Shown here piece after piece: positions 18,732 to 26,016 of a stretch of 64,000 nt of DNA (positions within the stretch are counted from its first letter, which is position 1; each line of letters starts with the position of its first letter). The translations under genes and the position numbers were made by a program. The DNA is from Saprospiraceae bacterium (lineage in GTDB: Bacteria; Bacteroidota; Bacteroidia; Chitinophagales; Saprospiraceae): contig JAHDBJ010000011.1 of assembly GCA_020630435.1 (NCBI GenBank), positions 62,001 through 126,000 on the forward strand, in the 5' to 3' direction. The notes beneath the pieces are model-generated. The model searched no databases. It worked only from the letters and a program-made list of their open reading frames with translations, and had not been told where the DNA came from.

Positions 18732-19421
18732 GTGGTTAAAATAAAGCGATTTTTTATACTATTAGGAATGCTAGGCGCAATGCAATTTTTGCTTCTGAGT
18801 ACATTAGCTATTCAACAGTATGATGGAGGGGCAATGCATTTTCCCAATGCAGATAGCTTTTCTTATAAATATAATTTTTTTAGCGATTTAGGAAGAACTC
18901 GAAATTTTAGAGGAGAACCCATTCTATTATCTAGGCATATTTTTCAATTAACTATACTTATTACAGGGGGTTGCACAATCGCTTTTTTTCTTGTTTTTTC
19001 AAGTTTTTTTCAAGGACATTCAATGGCTAAGATTTTGAGCGTTATAGCTTGTTTTCTGGGAATAATATCAGGTCTTGGTTTTATGGGCATTGCGATTACT
19101 CCTTGGAATGAAATGTATTGGAGTCATTTTTATTATGTACGATTAAGCTTTACAGCATTCTTGCTAATGTCTTTAATGGCTATGATAGCTATTTATATTC
19201 ATCCTCGTTACCCTAATTTTTATGGATATATTTTTTTAGTTTTCATTCTTATATTGGCTGCTTATCTATTAATTTTATTTTTTGGAGAGCATCCTCGTCG
19301 TTCGTCCAATGCTTTACTATGGCGAGCATTAAGTCAAAAAGTTGTAGTATACAGCCAGATTATATGTATGCTCATACAAGGAATTGGTGCTTGGCGACAG
19401 TTAAATTTATATCAGCAGTAA
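18732..19421 (+). CDS. DUF998-like integral membrane protein
   Basis: A 229-aa protein with about six membrane helices, beginning at a GTG codon 13 nt after the ATP-grasp-like gene; no ATG fits the same frame nearby. The first loop contains NFFSDLGRTRNF and the middle SGLGFMGIAITPWNE. The 'N-FSDLG' and 'Gi-itP' motifs are typical of the DUF998 family of small multi-pass proteins with no known function. A weak hairpin at 19459-19484 may end the transcript. Confidence 0.7.
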   Translation: MVKIKRFFILLGMLGAMQFLLLSTLAIQQYDGGAMHFPNADSFSYKYNFFSDLGRTRNFRGEPILLSRHIFQLTILITGGCTIAFFLVFSSFFQGHSMAKILSVIACFLGIISGLGFMGIAITPWNEMYWSHFYYVRLSFTAFLLMSLMAMIAIYIHPRYPNFYGYIFLVFILILAAYLLILFFGEHPRRSSNALLWRALSQKVVVYSQIICMLIQGIGAWRQLNLYQQ

Positions 19422-19637
19422 TTGTTTTTTGAATAGTGAACCGATAAATTAAAGACTTAGACCTTTCATTAGGGATGGTCTTTTGTTGTATTAAATGATT
19501 TGGGAAAAGAAGATAAAGGCAAAAGAGGGACTCAATCTTGTGACCCATTTGCTCCGTAATTTATTTGTGAAAAAGTTAAGCCAATCCCATTGCCTTTTAT
19601 GAGGATTTTGAAAAAATCTTTTTCTAAATGTTCTAAT

Positions 19638-21032
19638 CTAGCCTTGACTAAGATCAACCGATTTTATTAATTTATCTTTTATAATATTACGAGGAATGAT
19701 CGATTTTTGTTTTTTTGAAACCAACTTGTTTTGAATCAGTTTACTCGGAAATGATAGAATGAAAGTACTACCTTTCCCTATTTCAGATTTTACTTCTATT
19801 TGCCCACCAATTTGTTCCATAATCGTTTTGCAAGAAGCCAAACCTATTCCACTACCATTGTAGATGTTTTTTGTATGAAGGCGACTAAAAATATCAAATA
19901 TTCTAGCATGATATTCTTCTGAAATACCTATCCCATTATCTTGAATATAGAATTTTATATAGTTAGGGTTTATTACATGACGGATGCTTATCTTTTTAAT
20001 GCTAGATTCGTTGTACTTTATACCATTATCAATTAAGTTTTGGAAAAGTAAGTAATACCTTGTTTTATTACCATTTAGATTTAGGTTAATTGGTTCTATC
20101 GATAAATCTAGTGTACCTGAAAGTTGTTGAGACTGATAGTTTCTTTTTAGTTGCTCAAATAAGTTATTTAGATTTACCCATTCCATATCATTATTTACCC
20201 ACGAAACCTTTGAGAAATTAAGAATGTCATCAATTAAGCTTTGCATATCTTTAGAACCCTGTATAATAAAATCGATGTACTCTTTTTGGGAAGAACTTAT
20301 ATTACCTTTTAGACTTCTATTCAATAATTGAGTAAAGCTGCTTATATTTCGTAGTGGACTTTTGAGGTCATGTGATAATGCCCTATTGATTTCAAGTAAG
20401 CTTTTATTAGCACTATCAATTCTTTCATTGCTTGCCATTAAAGCACTTTCTTTAGCTTGCAAAGATTGAATAGCATGATAATTGTCATATTCATATTTTT
20501 CTTTTCTAGATAAATAAATATACATAAAGAAGCCAAAAAAATTGACCATAAACAAAGCTCTATACTCTGTTATTCCATCTATTAAAAATAAAATATTTAA
20601 GGAAAGAATTACTAGGAGAGAAGTATATTTAAAGATTTTGCTAGCCCCAAAACTTGATAAAGAAACAGCAAGAAAAACACAAGAAAACCCTAATGGAAAA
20701 TTGATTACCATATCTAGTGGAATTTCAGGGGTACTATAGGAAAAATGCCCAATAAGCACTAGGTGAAAGATAGAGTAGGTTAGGACTATACTATAAAAAG
20801 GGATTAACCATTGTTTTTTATATCTGTAAAGAAAATATAAACCTAAGATACATACAATGTCAAGTATTATACCTGAGCATCTTAAGGTGAAAATGGGGAG
20901 TAAAAAATATTTTTTAGCTTCTACAATTGTAAAGACTAAATAGATGATTGCATAGATAAATTGGAATTTGATTCCTTGTTTATATGTAAGCTCAATTAAA
21001 TAATTTTCATATGTACTAGATAATTTTTCCAT
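19638..21032 (-). CDS. Membrane sensor histidine kinase
   Basis: A 464-aa kinase. Residues 20-180 contain about six membrane helices forming a membrane-embedded sensor, and a short coiled coil follows (residues 185-215). The HisKA domain has the phospho-acceptor in SHDLKSPLRNISSFTQLL (His near 222). The HATPase domain has an N box (LIDNGIKYNES), G1 (DNGIGISEE), F box (IFDIFSRLH) and G2 (GSGIGLASCKTIME). No response regulator gene lies next to it, so it is an orphan kinase or part of a phosphorelay. There is no extracytoplasmic domain, suggesting that it senses a membrane or intracellular cue. Confidence 0.88.
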   Translation of the reverse strand: MEKLSSTYENYLIELTYKQGIKFQFIYAIIYLVFTIVEAKKYFLLPIFTLRCSGIILDIVCILGLYFLYRYKKQWLIPFYSIVLTYSIFHLVLIGHFSYSTPEIPLDMVINFPLGFSCVFLAVSLSSFGASKIFKYTSLLVILSLNILFLIDGITEYRALFMVNFFGFFMYIYLSRKEKYEYDNYHAIQSLQAKESALMASNERIDSANKSLLEINRALSHDLKSPLRNISSFTQLLNRSLKGNISSSQKEYIDFIIQGSKDMQSLIDDILNFSKVSWVNNDMEWVNLNNLFEQLKRNYQSQQLSGTLDLSIEPINLNLNGNKTRYYLLFQNLIDNGIKYNESSIKKISIRHVINPNYIKFYIQDNGIGISEEYHARIFDIFSRLHTKNIYNGSGIGLASCKTIMEQIGGQIEVKSEIGKGSTFILSFPSKLIQNKLVSKKQKSIIPRNIIKDKLIKSVDLSQG

Positions 21033-21516
21033 AAGCTATGGATTTAAATGGCTTAATAAAATATTGGTAGTCAGTAAAAAGCTGCAACAACAGATTTTAC
21101 TGAAGTAGTTTAGAAGGGGGAGTTTTACTTGTCGGGTAGTGAAATCTCAAAGAGTCATATTGTAAAAACAGTGGGAGGTTTTGCCTTGTAGTTAAAGTCT
21201 TGTATTTAATTTACTGGTAAAATATTATTCTACGATTCGGTTGTTATTTAGAATATATCATCGGACTCATGTGCTTGTGGGAATTTAATCTTATGACACT
21301 ATTTTTTTTATAATGTCACACTATTTTTAAAAATAATCCCTATTAAAAGACAATTTTGTACGAGAAGTTGAAGTTATGATATTAACAATATACTATCTAT
21401 CCTGCTAAATATTTGTTTAAGCTATTTCTTTTGAATAAATTTTGAGGTTTAGCTGCCCAAAATTGCCCATAGAGCATTATAAAAACAATTTTTATTAAAA
21501 AATAAACATACTTGAG
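21033..21516. other. Intergenic region between kinase and DUF4846 gene
   Basis: 484 bp without a credible gene between divergently transcribed genes, so promoters for both should lie here. The only structure I see is a short tandem repeat of a CACTATTTTT unit near 21295 and 21317. I cannot point to a clear promoter box. Confidence 0.5.
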
Positions 21517-22434
21517 ATGTATAAAAGTATCGTGTACTCAATTAGTATATTGCTATTATCTTGCTATTTCACGACTGAAAAAAAAGTAAAACAAGAACCT
21601 GTATCGACTATTTCTAATCAAGGAATAATAGATAAAGTTGATACCATTGTCATACCTAGTGAATTACCAATATATACTTGGATAAATGATTATAAGCCCC
21701 AAAATGGTCTTATTAATCAAATATCAGTTCCTAGTGGATATAAACGATTACAACCTACTCACCAATCGTTTGGTTATTGGCTTCAGTTTTTGCCTCTAAA
21801 ACCTGAAGCGAGTTCGGTCTTTTATCATTCGGGGGTAGAAAAGCCAAATAAAGTCCATTTCCGTGTGATAGACTTAGATACAGGAAAAAGAGATTTACAG
21901 CAATGTGCCGATGCCGTTATGCGATTGAAAGCGGAATACCATTATGCTAGGGGGGAGTATGCCAATATACATTTTAATTATACGAGCGGACACCGAGTAA
22001 GTTTCGATGATTGGCGAAAAGGGAAGAAACCAATTATAAAAGGGAATAAAGTACTGTTCTCTTCCCCAACAGGAAATACGAATAATACGTATAAAAATTT
22101 TAAGCGTTATATGATGCAAATTTTCTCTTATGCAGGTACAGCTTCACTTAGTAAAGAACTAGTGTCAGTACCTATTGCTCAAATGGAGATAGGGGATGTT
22201 TTTATTCAAGGAGGGTTCCCTGGTCATGCAGTAATTGTAATTGATATGGCAGAGAATGCTGAAGGGGAAAAAATCTTTATGTTGGCACAAAGTTATATGC
22301 CTGCACAAGATATGCACATTCTAAAAAACGATTATTCTAAGGCATTTAGTCCTTGGTATAGGCTAGATTTTGGAGAAATTCTTTCTACTCCAGAATGGAG
22401 CTTCCACAAGACAGATTTGAAACGGTTTAAATAG
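21517..22434 (+). CDS. DUF4846 family lipoprotein
   Basis: A 305-aa protein with a lipoprotein-type signal (ISILLLSCYF, Cys near residue 16). The conserved DUF4846 body follows: YTWINDYKPQNGLINQI, HFRVIDLDTGKRDLQQCADAVMRL, and the C-terminal IGDVFIQGGFPGHAVIVIDMA. The last segment resembles an NlpC/P60-like Gly-His strand, and a hydrolase fold is possible. The family is found mainly in Bacteroidota with no tested function. It is followed by a solitary MITE end and a bidirectional terminator. Confidence 0.85.
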   Translation: MYKSIVYSISILLLSCYFTTEKKVKQEPVSTISNQGIIDKVDTIVIPSELPIYTWINDYKPQNGLINQISVPSGYKRLQPTHQSFGYWLQFLPLKPEASSVFYHSGVEKPNKVHFRVIDLDTGKRDLQQCADAVMRLKAEYHYARGEYANIHFNYTSGHRVSFDDWRKGKKPIIKGNKVLFSSPTGNTNNTYKNFKRYMMQIFSYAGTASLSKELVSVPIAQMEIGDVFIQGGFPGHAVIVIDMAENAEGEKIFMLAQSYMPAQDMHILKNDYSKAFSPWYRLDFGEILSTPEWSFHKTDLKRFK

Positions 22435-22443
22435 GTACTATGA

Positions 22444-22481
22444 CTTATAAATAATTGAGCATTCTATTTTTTAACAACTTC
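22444..22481. repeat. Solitary MITE terminal repeat
   Basis: The inverse complement begins GAAGTTGTTAAAAAATAGAA and continues TGCTCAATTATTTATAAG. It matches the left 38 bp of the MITE at 38358-38519 almost exactly. The rest of the element is missing, so this is a relic of excision or deletion. Confidence 0.65.
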
Positions 22482-22499
22482 ATAAAGAATGCTATAATA

Positions 22500-22535
22500 A
22501 AAAAAGCCATTTTGTGATCACAAAATGGCTTTTTT
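22500..22535. terminator. Bidirectional intrinsic terminator (DUF4846 / rplS)
   Basis: Perfect 36-bp palindrome: A6-GCCATTTTGTGA followed by its exact complement ending in T6. It serves both convergent genes. Confidence 0.9.
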
Positions 22536-22550
22536 ATAAAAATAAAAATT

Positions 22551-22910
22551 CTATTTTTTAATGAATTTACGTTCTTTAATTCTTGCTTTTTTACCGACTA
22601 AGTCTCTTAAGTAATATAATTTTGACCTTCTTACTTTCCCTCTTTTCAATACTTTAATTCCGTCAATATTAGGAGAATTAAGTGGGAAAATACGTTCTAC
22701 ACCTACACCGTTTGACATCTTACGAACAGTAAATGTCTTTGAACCGCCTTCTCCTTTGATCTTGATCACGTCCCCTTTGAACTGCTGGATACGCTCTTTT
22801 GAACCCTCTATAATTTTATAACTGATAGCAATATTATCTCCTGCTTTGAAGTCAGGAAAATCAATTTGCTTTGACATCTGTTCGTGTACGTAATTTATTG
22901 CGTCGCTCAT
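22551..22910 (-). CDS. rplS: Ribosomal protein bL19
   Basis: A 119-aa protein of the large ribosomal subunit that lies at the 30S-50S interface. Family features are [19 protein letters not shown] (about residues 18-36), [30 protein letters not shown] and [14 protein letters not shown] with a basic C-terminus. The length is normal. In many bacteria rplS follows trmD; here it stands alone next to folD with its own TATCTTTG box. Confidence 0.97.
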   Translation of the reverse strand: MSDAINYVHEQMSKQIDFPDFKAGDNIAISYKIIEGSKERIQQFKGDVIKIKGEGGSKTFTVRKMSNGVGVERIFPLNSPNIDGIKVLKRGKVRRSKLYYLRDLVGKKARIKERKFIKK

Positions 22911-22955
22911 TTTATTATTTCTTTAAGAATTTCCACTTAATTGTAAAATCGGCTG

Positions 22956-22963
22956 CAAAGATA
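22956..22963 (-). promoter_or_regulatory. Bacteroidota -7 promoter box for rplS
   Basis: The minus strand reads TATCTTTG followed by CA, 46 bp before the rplS start; an exact TAnnTTTG match. Confidence 0.6.
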
Positions 22964-23037
22964 AATCTTTATTTTGATTAATTAATGAGATCGTTATTTT
23001 TTTTTAATAAAAAACAATTAAAAAAGATAGTATCTTT

Positions 23038-23919
23038 TTAGCCATAAATAGATTTCTTACTAGCTTTTAAGGTATTCATTAATAATGCAGTAACCGTCAT
23101 TGGACCTACCCCCCCAGGTACAGGCGTAATATAACTACATTTGGGGGCGACCTTTTTGAAATCGACATCTCCTTTTAATCTATAGCCTCTTCGAGCTTTT
23201 ACATCATCTACACGATTAATCCCAACGTCAATTACGACAGCTCCGTCTTTAACCATATCGGCGGTAATAAATTTTGCTCTTCCTATAGCTGCTATAATAA
23301 TATCTGCTCTTAAAGTCTCTGCCTTAAGGTCTTTTGTACGACTATGAGTAACGGTAACAGTACAGTTTCCTACTTTCCCTTTTCGGGATAACATGATGGC
23401 TATGGGAGTACCAACTATATTACTTCTTCCAACAACGACACAATGCTTACCTGAAGTTTCTATATCATACCTTTCTAACATTTGTATAATCCCAAATGGG
23501 GTAGCAGGTAGATATGCGGGCAATCCCAATGCCATTCGTCCAAAATTAGCAGGATGAAAACCATCAACATCTTTTCTAGGATCTATAGCTAGTGTAATAT
23601 TCTCTTCGTTGATGTGTTTTGGTAAGGGCAATTGTACAATAAAACCATCAATATCATCATCATCATTTAAATCTTCAATAATGCGAACTAATTCCGTTTC
23701 TGTTATTGTAGCAGGTCGTCTAACCAAAGTGGACTTGAAGCCTACTTTTTCACAGGAACGCACTTTATTACGTACATAGGCTTGACTAGCAGGATCGTCA
23801 CCAATTAATACTGCTGCAAGGTGTGGAATTTTACCACCTACAGTTTTAATTTGTGTGACTTCTTCAGCGATCTCATTTTTAATTGTTTCGGCAAGCCCTT
23901 TTCCGTCTATTAATTCCAT
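23038..23919 (-). CDS. folD: Methylenetetrahydrofolate dehydrogenase/cyclohydrolase FolD
   Basis: A 293-aa bifunctional enzyme that oxidises 5,10-methylene-THF to methenyl-THF and hydrolyses it to 10-formyl-THF in the cytoplasm. It shows SQAYVRNKVRSCEKVGF (catalytic Lys of the YxxxK motif, near residue 56), DGFIVQLPLPKH, KDVDGFHP, the NADP-binding GRSNIVGTPIAIML, and the C-terminal ITPVPGGVGPMTVTALL. The length fits the family. It is probably a single-gene unit from the TACATTTG box at 23968-23975. Confidence 0.96.
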   Translation of the reverse strand: MELIDGKGLAETIKNEIAEEVTQIKTVGGKIPHLAAVLIGDDPASQAYVRNKVRSCEKVGFKSTLVRRPATITETELVRIIEDLNDDDDIDGFIVQLPLPKHINEENITLAIDPRKDVDGFHPANFGRMALGLPAYLPATPFGIIQMLERYDIETSGKHCVVVGRSNIVGTPIAIMLSRKGKVGNCTVTVTHSRTKDLKAETLRADIIIAAIGRAKFITADMVKDGAVVIDVGINRVDDVKARRGYRLKGDVDFKKVAPKCSYITPVPGGVGPMTVTALLMNTLKASKKSIYG

Positions 23920-23967
23920 TATATTTTTTTTTAAGATATTTTGAACAACTTCTGTTAAAAGTCAAAG

Positions 23968-23975
23968 CAAATGTA
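23968..23975 (-). promoter_or_regulatory. Bacteroidota -7 promoter box for folD
   Basis: The minus strand reads TACATTTG then C, a TAnnTTTG match, 49 bp before the folD start. Confidence 0.5.
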
Positions 23976-24209
23976 CTACAGAACTTAATTAAAATAAGAA
24001 GGAATGACAAAAATTATAATTTTTAAAAGGAGCATAAGAAAAGATTCGTTTTATACTTACGAATATAGATGATGAGTACAAATTAGAGTTAGAATGTCAA
24101 AGAGATATTAAAAAAATATGATTTATAAAAAAAATACTTCTTGTAAAGTATTGATATTCATATTTTTTATGTTTTTTTAGCGAAAATTCGCAAATTTTTT
24201 TTGATTTTT

Positions 24210-24241
24210 TTTGGATAATCAAAAAGTCCATGTTATCTTTG
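24210..24241 (+). promoter_or_regulatory. Complete Bacteroidota promoter (-33 TTTG, -7 TATCTTTG)
   Basis: TTTG at 24210-24213 and TATCTTTG at 24234-24241 are separated by 20 nt, close to the spacing known for the Bacteroidota primary sigma factor. This is the best full promoter match in the window and drives the S8 peptidase. Confidence 0.7.
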
Positions 24242-24419
24242 CATTGTCGTTACAGACAAACTGCAATCTAAGATACCCATTTCATTTTACCTTAAATTAT
24301 TCAAGATTTAAGGTTCGCTATTTCAAAAGTAAATTACTACTATTTTATTTTAAAGTTCATCACTTTAATCAGGTCTTTCTTTGCCTGATATTATTAACAA
24401 TTTAAAAATCTTTGTCAAA

Positions 24420-25949
24420 ATGAAAACTAAATTTTTCCTATTCCTTACTTCCCTTCTTATTCTAGCAAGTTGTGCAAAAGAAAATGCACTAGTTACAACT
24501 ACTGAAAATTTGGCTAAAGATGAGCCAATGAGTGTAGAAGCAATTAACAGAACTGTTGAGGCTCATTTACAAAACACTAATACAGTATTCAATTGGAATG
24601 AGCATGCAGATGCTTTTATGGTATGGTCAGCATTAGAAAACAGTAATCAAGTAATGTCAATTGGTTATAAGCCTGCAAATGAAGGTGATCTTACTAGAAA
24701 AATGCATGAAATTAATATTAAAAGTAGTGAGTGGTTAGCGGCTAAAAATAAAGTTATTAATGCAGTACTTGATATTGAAAGTAAAACAAATCCAGACCTT
24801 ACAGCAGAAAAAATTATCAATAGTGAAAATGAAACACTTCCTTATATGCAAGTAAAGGTGACAAGTCTTGAAACTATCGAAGCTTTACGTCAAATGCCTG
24901 AGGTAAGATATGCCGAGCCTTCTGGTTATGATCCACTTGCAGGTACAGACTTGAGAAGTGACGCAGGTTGTGGTGTAAGCCCTAATTACAATATCCCTTC
25001 TTCTGATTACGTAAATGCTTCTCCTGGTTCTAAAATTCCATGGAACTTCTACCACAGTAATATTCCAGCAGCATGGTCACATAGTACAGGTGATAATGTT
25101 ACAGTTGGTTTAATTGATACAGGTATCTCTGATAACCAAAACAAATTAGGTAGTAGATTCAATGATGGCTATTCTTCTGGAAGGTTTATTTATAAGTATA
25201 GCACAAAATATAGCGGAATGTGGTGGTGGAAAAGCCTTGATGCGCCGCATGATCAATGTGGACATGGTACTCAAATGGCTGGTTTAATTGCTGCGCCAAG
25301 AAGTAACGAAGGAAATGCTATTGGTGTAGCTTACAACTGTAACATGAGAGCATATAGAGGTACTGAGGATGTAGTTGTAAATGGTTCTAGCGAAATTGAT
25401 GGTGTATCTGATGCGATGATAGCATTAGCAAACAGAAGCGATGTTAAGGTTTTAAGTATGTCTATCGGTGATGTTTTCTATCACGGACAATGGGCAGATG
25501 CAGTTTACTACACATATAACAGAGGCAAGATGATTATCTCAGCAGCAGGTACTTCTTTAACTTGGACAAGCTGGTATGGTGTTATCTTCCCAGCATCTAT
25601 GAGCCAAACGGTAGCAGTTACAGGTATTAGAGATAACTATACACAAAGATGTAATACTTGCCACGATGGGAGTGCAGTTGATTTTACTGTAGTAATGCAA
25701 AGAGCTAGCGATACTGACCGTACGTCTTTGACATTGACAATGAGTGGTAATACACCAACATATGTAGGTGGTTCATCTTGTGCAACAGCAACTACTGCAG
25801 GTATAGCAGCACTAATATGGGCGAAAAACTTAAATCAATCAAGAAGTACAGTACTTCAAAAAATGAAAAATGCATCTCAGTACTATCCAAGTCGTCACTC
25901 TAGCTTTGGATACGGTGTAATCGACGCTCTAGATGCTGTAACGCAATAA
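24420..25949 (+). CDS. S8 (subtilisin-like) serine peptidase, lipoprotein
   Basis: The start at 24420 gives a lipoprotein signal (MKTKFFLFLTSLLILASCAK), better than upstream starts. The 509-aa product has an I9-like propeptide (residues 30-165, ending LRQMPEVRYAEPSGY) and an S8 catalytic domain. Asp is in VGLIDTGIS, His in QCGHGTQMAGLIA, and Ser in GGSSCATATTAGIAALIW, a variant of the usual GTSMATP. The oxyanion-hole Asn normally found in AAGN is replaced: the sequence reads SAAGTSLTW. The enzyme may be slow or specialised. Three extra Cys pairs could form disulfides. No sorting tail is present. A bidirectional terminator follows at 25985-26016. Confidence 0.88.
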   Translation: MKTKFFLFLTSLLILASCAKENALVTTTENLAKDEPMSVEAINRTVEAHLQNTNTVFNWNEHADAFMVWSALENSNQVMSIGYKPANEGDLTRKMHEINIKSSEWLAAKNKVINAVLDIESKTNPDLTAEKIINSENETLPYMQVKVTSLETIEALRQMPEVRYAEPSGYDPLAGTDLRSDAGCGVSPNYNIPSSDYVNASPGSKIPWNFYHSNIPAAWSHSTGDNVTVGLIDTGISDNQNKLGSRFNDGYSSGRFIYKYSTKYSGMWWWKSLDAPHDQCGHGTQMAGLIAAPRSNEGNAIGVAYNCNMRAYRGTEDVVVNGSSEIDGVSDAMIALANRSDVKVLSMSIGDVFYHGQWADAVYYTYNRGKMIISAAGTSLTWTSWYGVIFPASMSQTVAVTGIRDNYTQRCNTCHDGSAVDFTVVMQRASDTDRTSLTLTMSGNTPTYVGGSSCATATTAGIAALIWAKNLNQSRSTVLQKMKNASQYYPSRHSSFGYGVIDALDAVTQ

Positions 25950-25984
25950 GAACTTAGATTGTTATAATAAATAAAGTGAATGTG

Positions 25985-26016
25985 AAAAGCTCTTGAAATT
26001 ATTCGAGAGCTTTTTT
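25985..26016. terminator. Terminator between convergent S8 and CHAT genes
   Basis: Stem AAAAGCTCT (25985-25993) pairs with AGAGCTTTT (26006-26014), with inner GAA/TTC pairing, followed by T-rich DNA; usable in both directions. Confidence 0.75.

Larger units (their letters stand above)
23920..24419. other. Divergent promoter region folD / S8 peptidase
   Basis: 500 bp between divergent genes. It holds the folD promoter box (23968-23975) and the promoter of the S8 peptidase (24210-24241), leaving a leader of about 170 nt before the peptidase start. I see no riboswitch or gene in the leader. Confidence 0.6.

Noticed and set aside
19459-19484. Terminator after the DUF998-like gene
   Set aside because: The stem (AGACC/GGTCT) is only 5 bp with a large loop; too weak to list as a feature.
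23936-23952. IS-type end (TTGAACAACTTC) upstream of folD
   Set aside because: The 15-bp match to the IS terminal repeat has no partner nearby and may be chance or a very old relic.
24381-24419. Upstream ATG for the S8 peptidase
   Set aside because: The start at 24420 gives a proper lipoprotein signal; the upstream extension would bury it.
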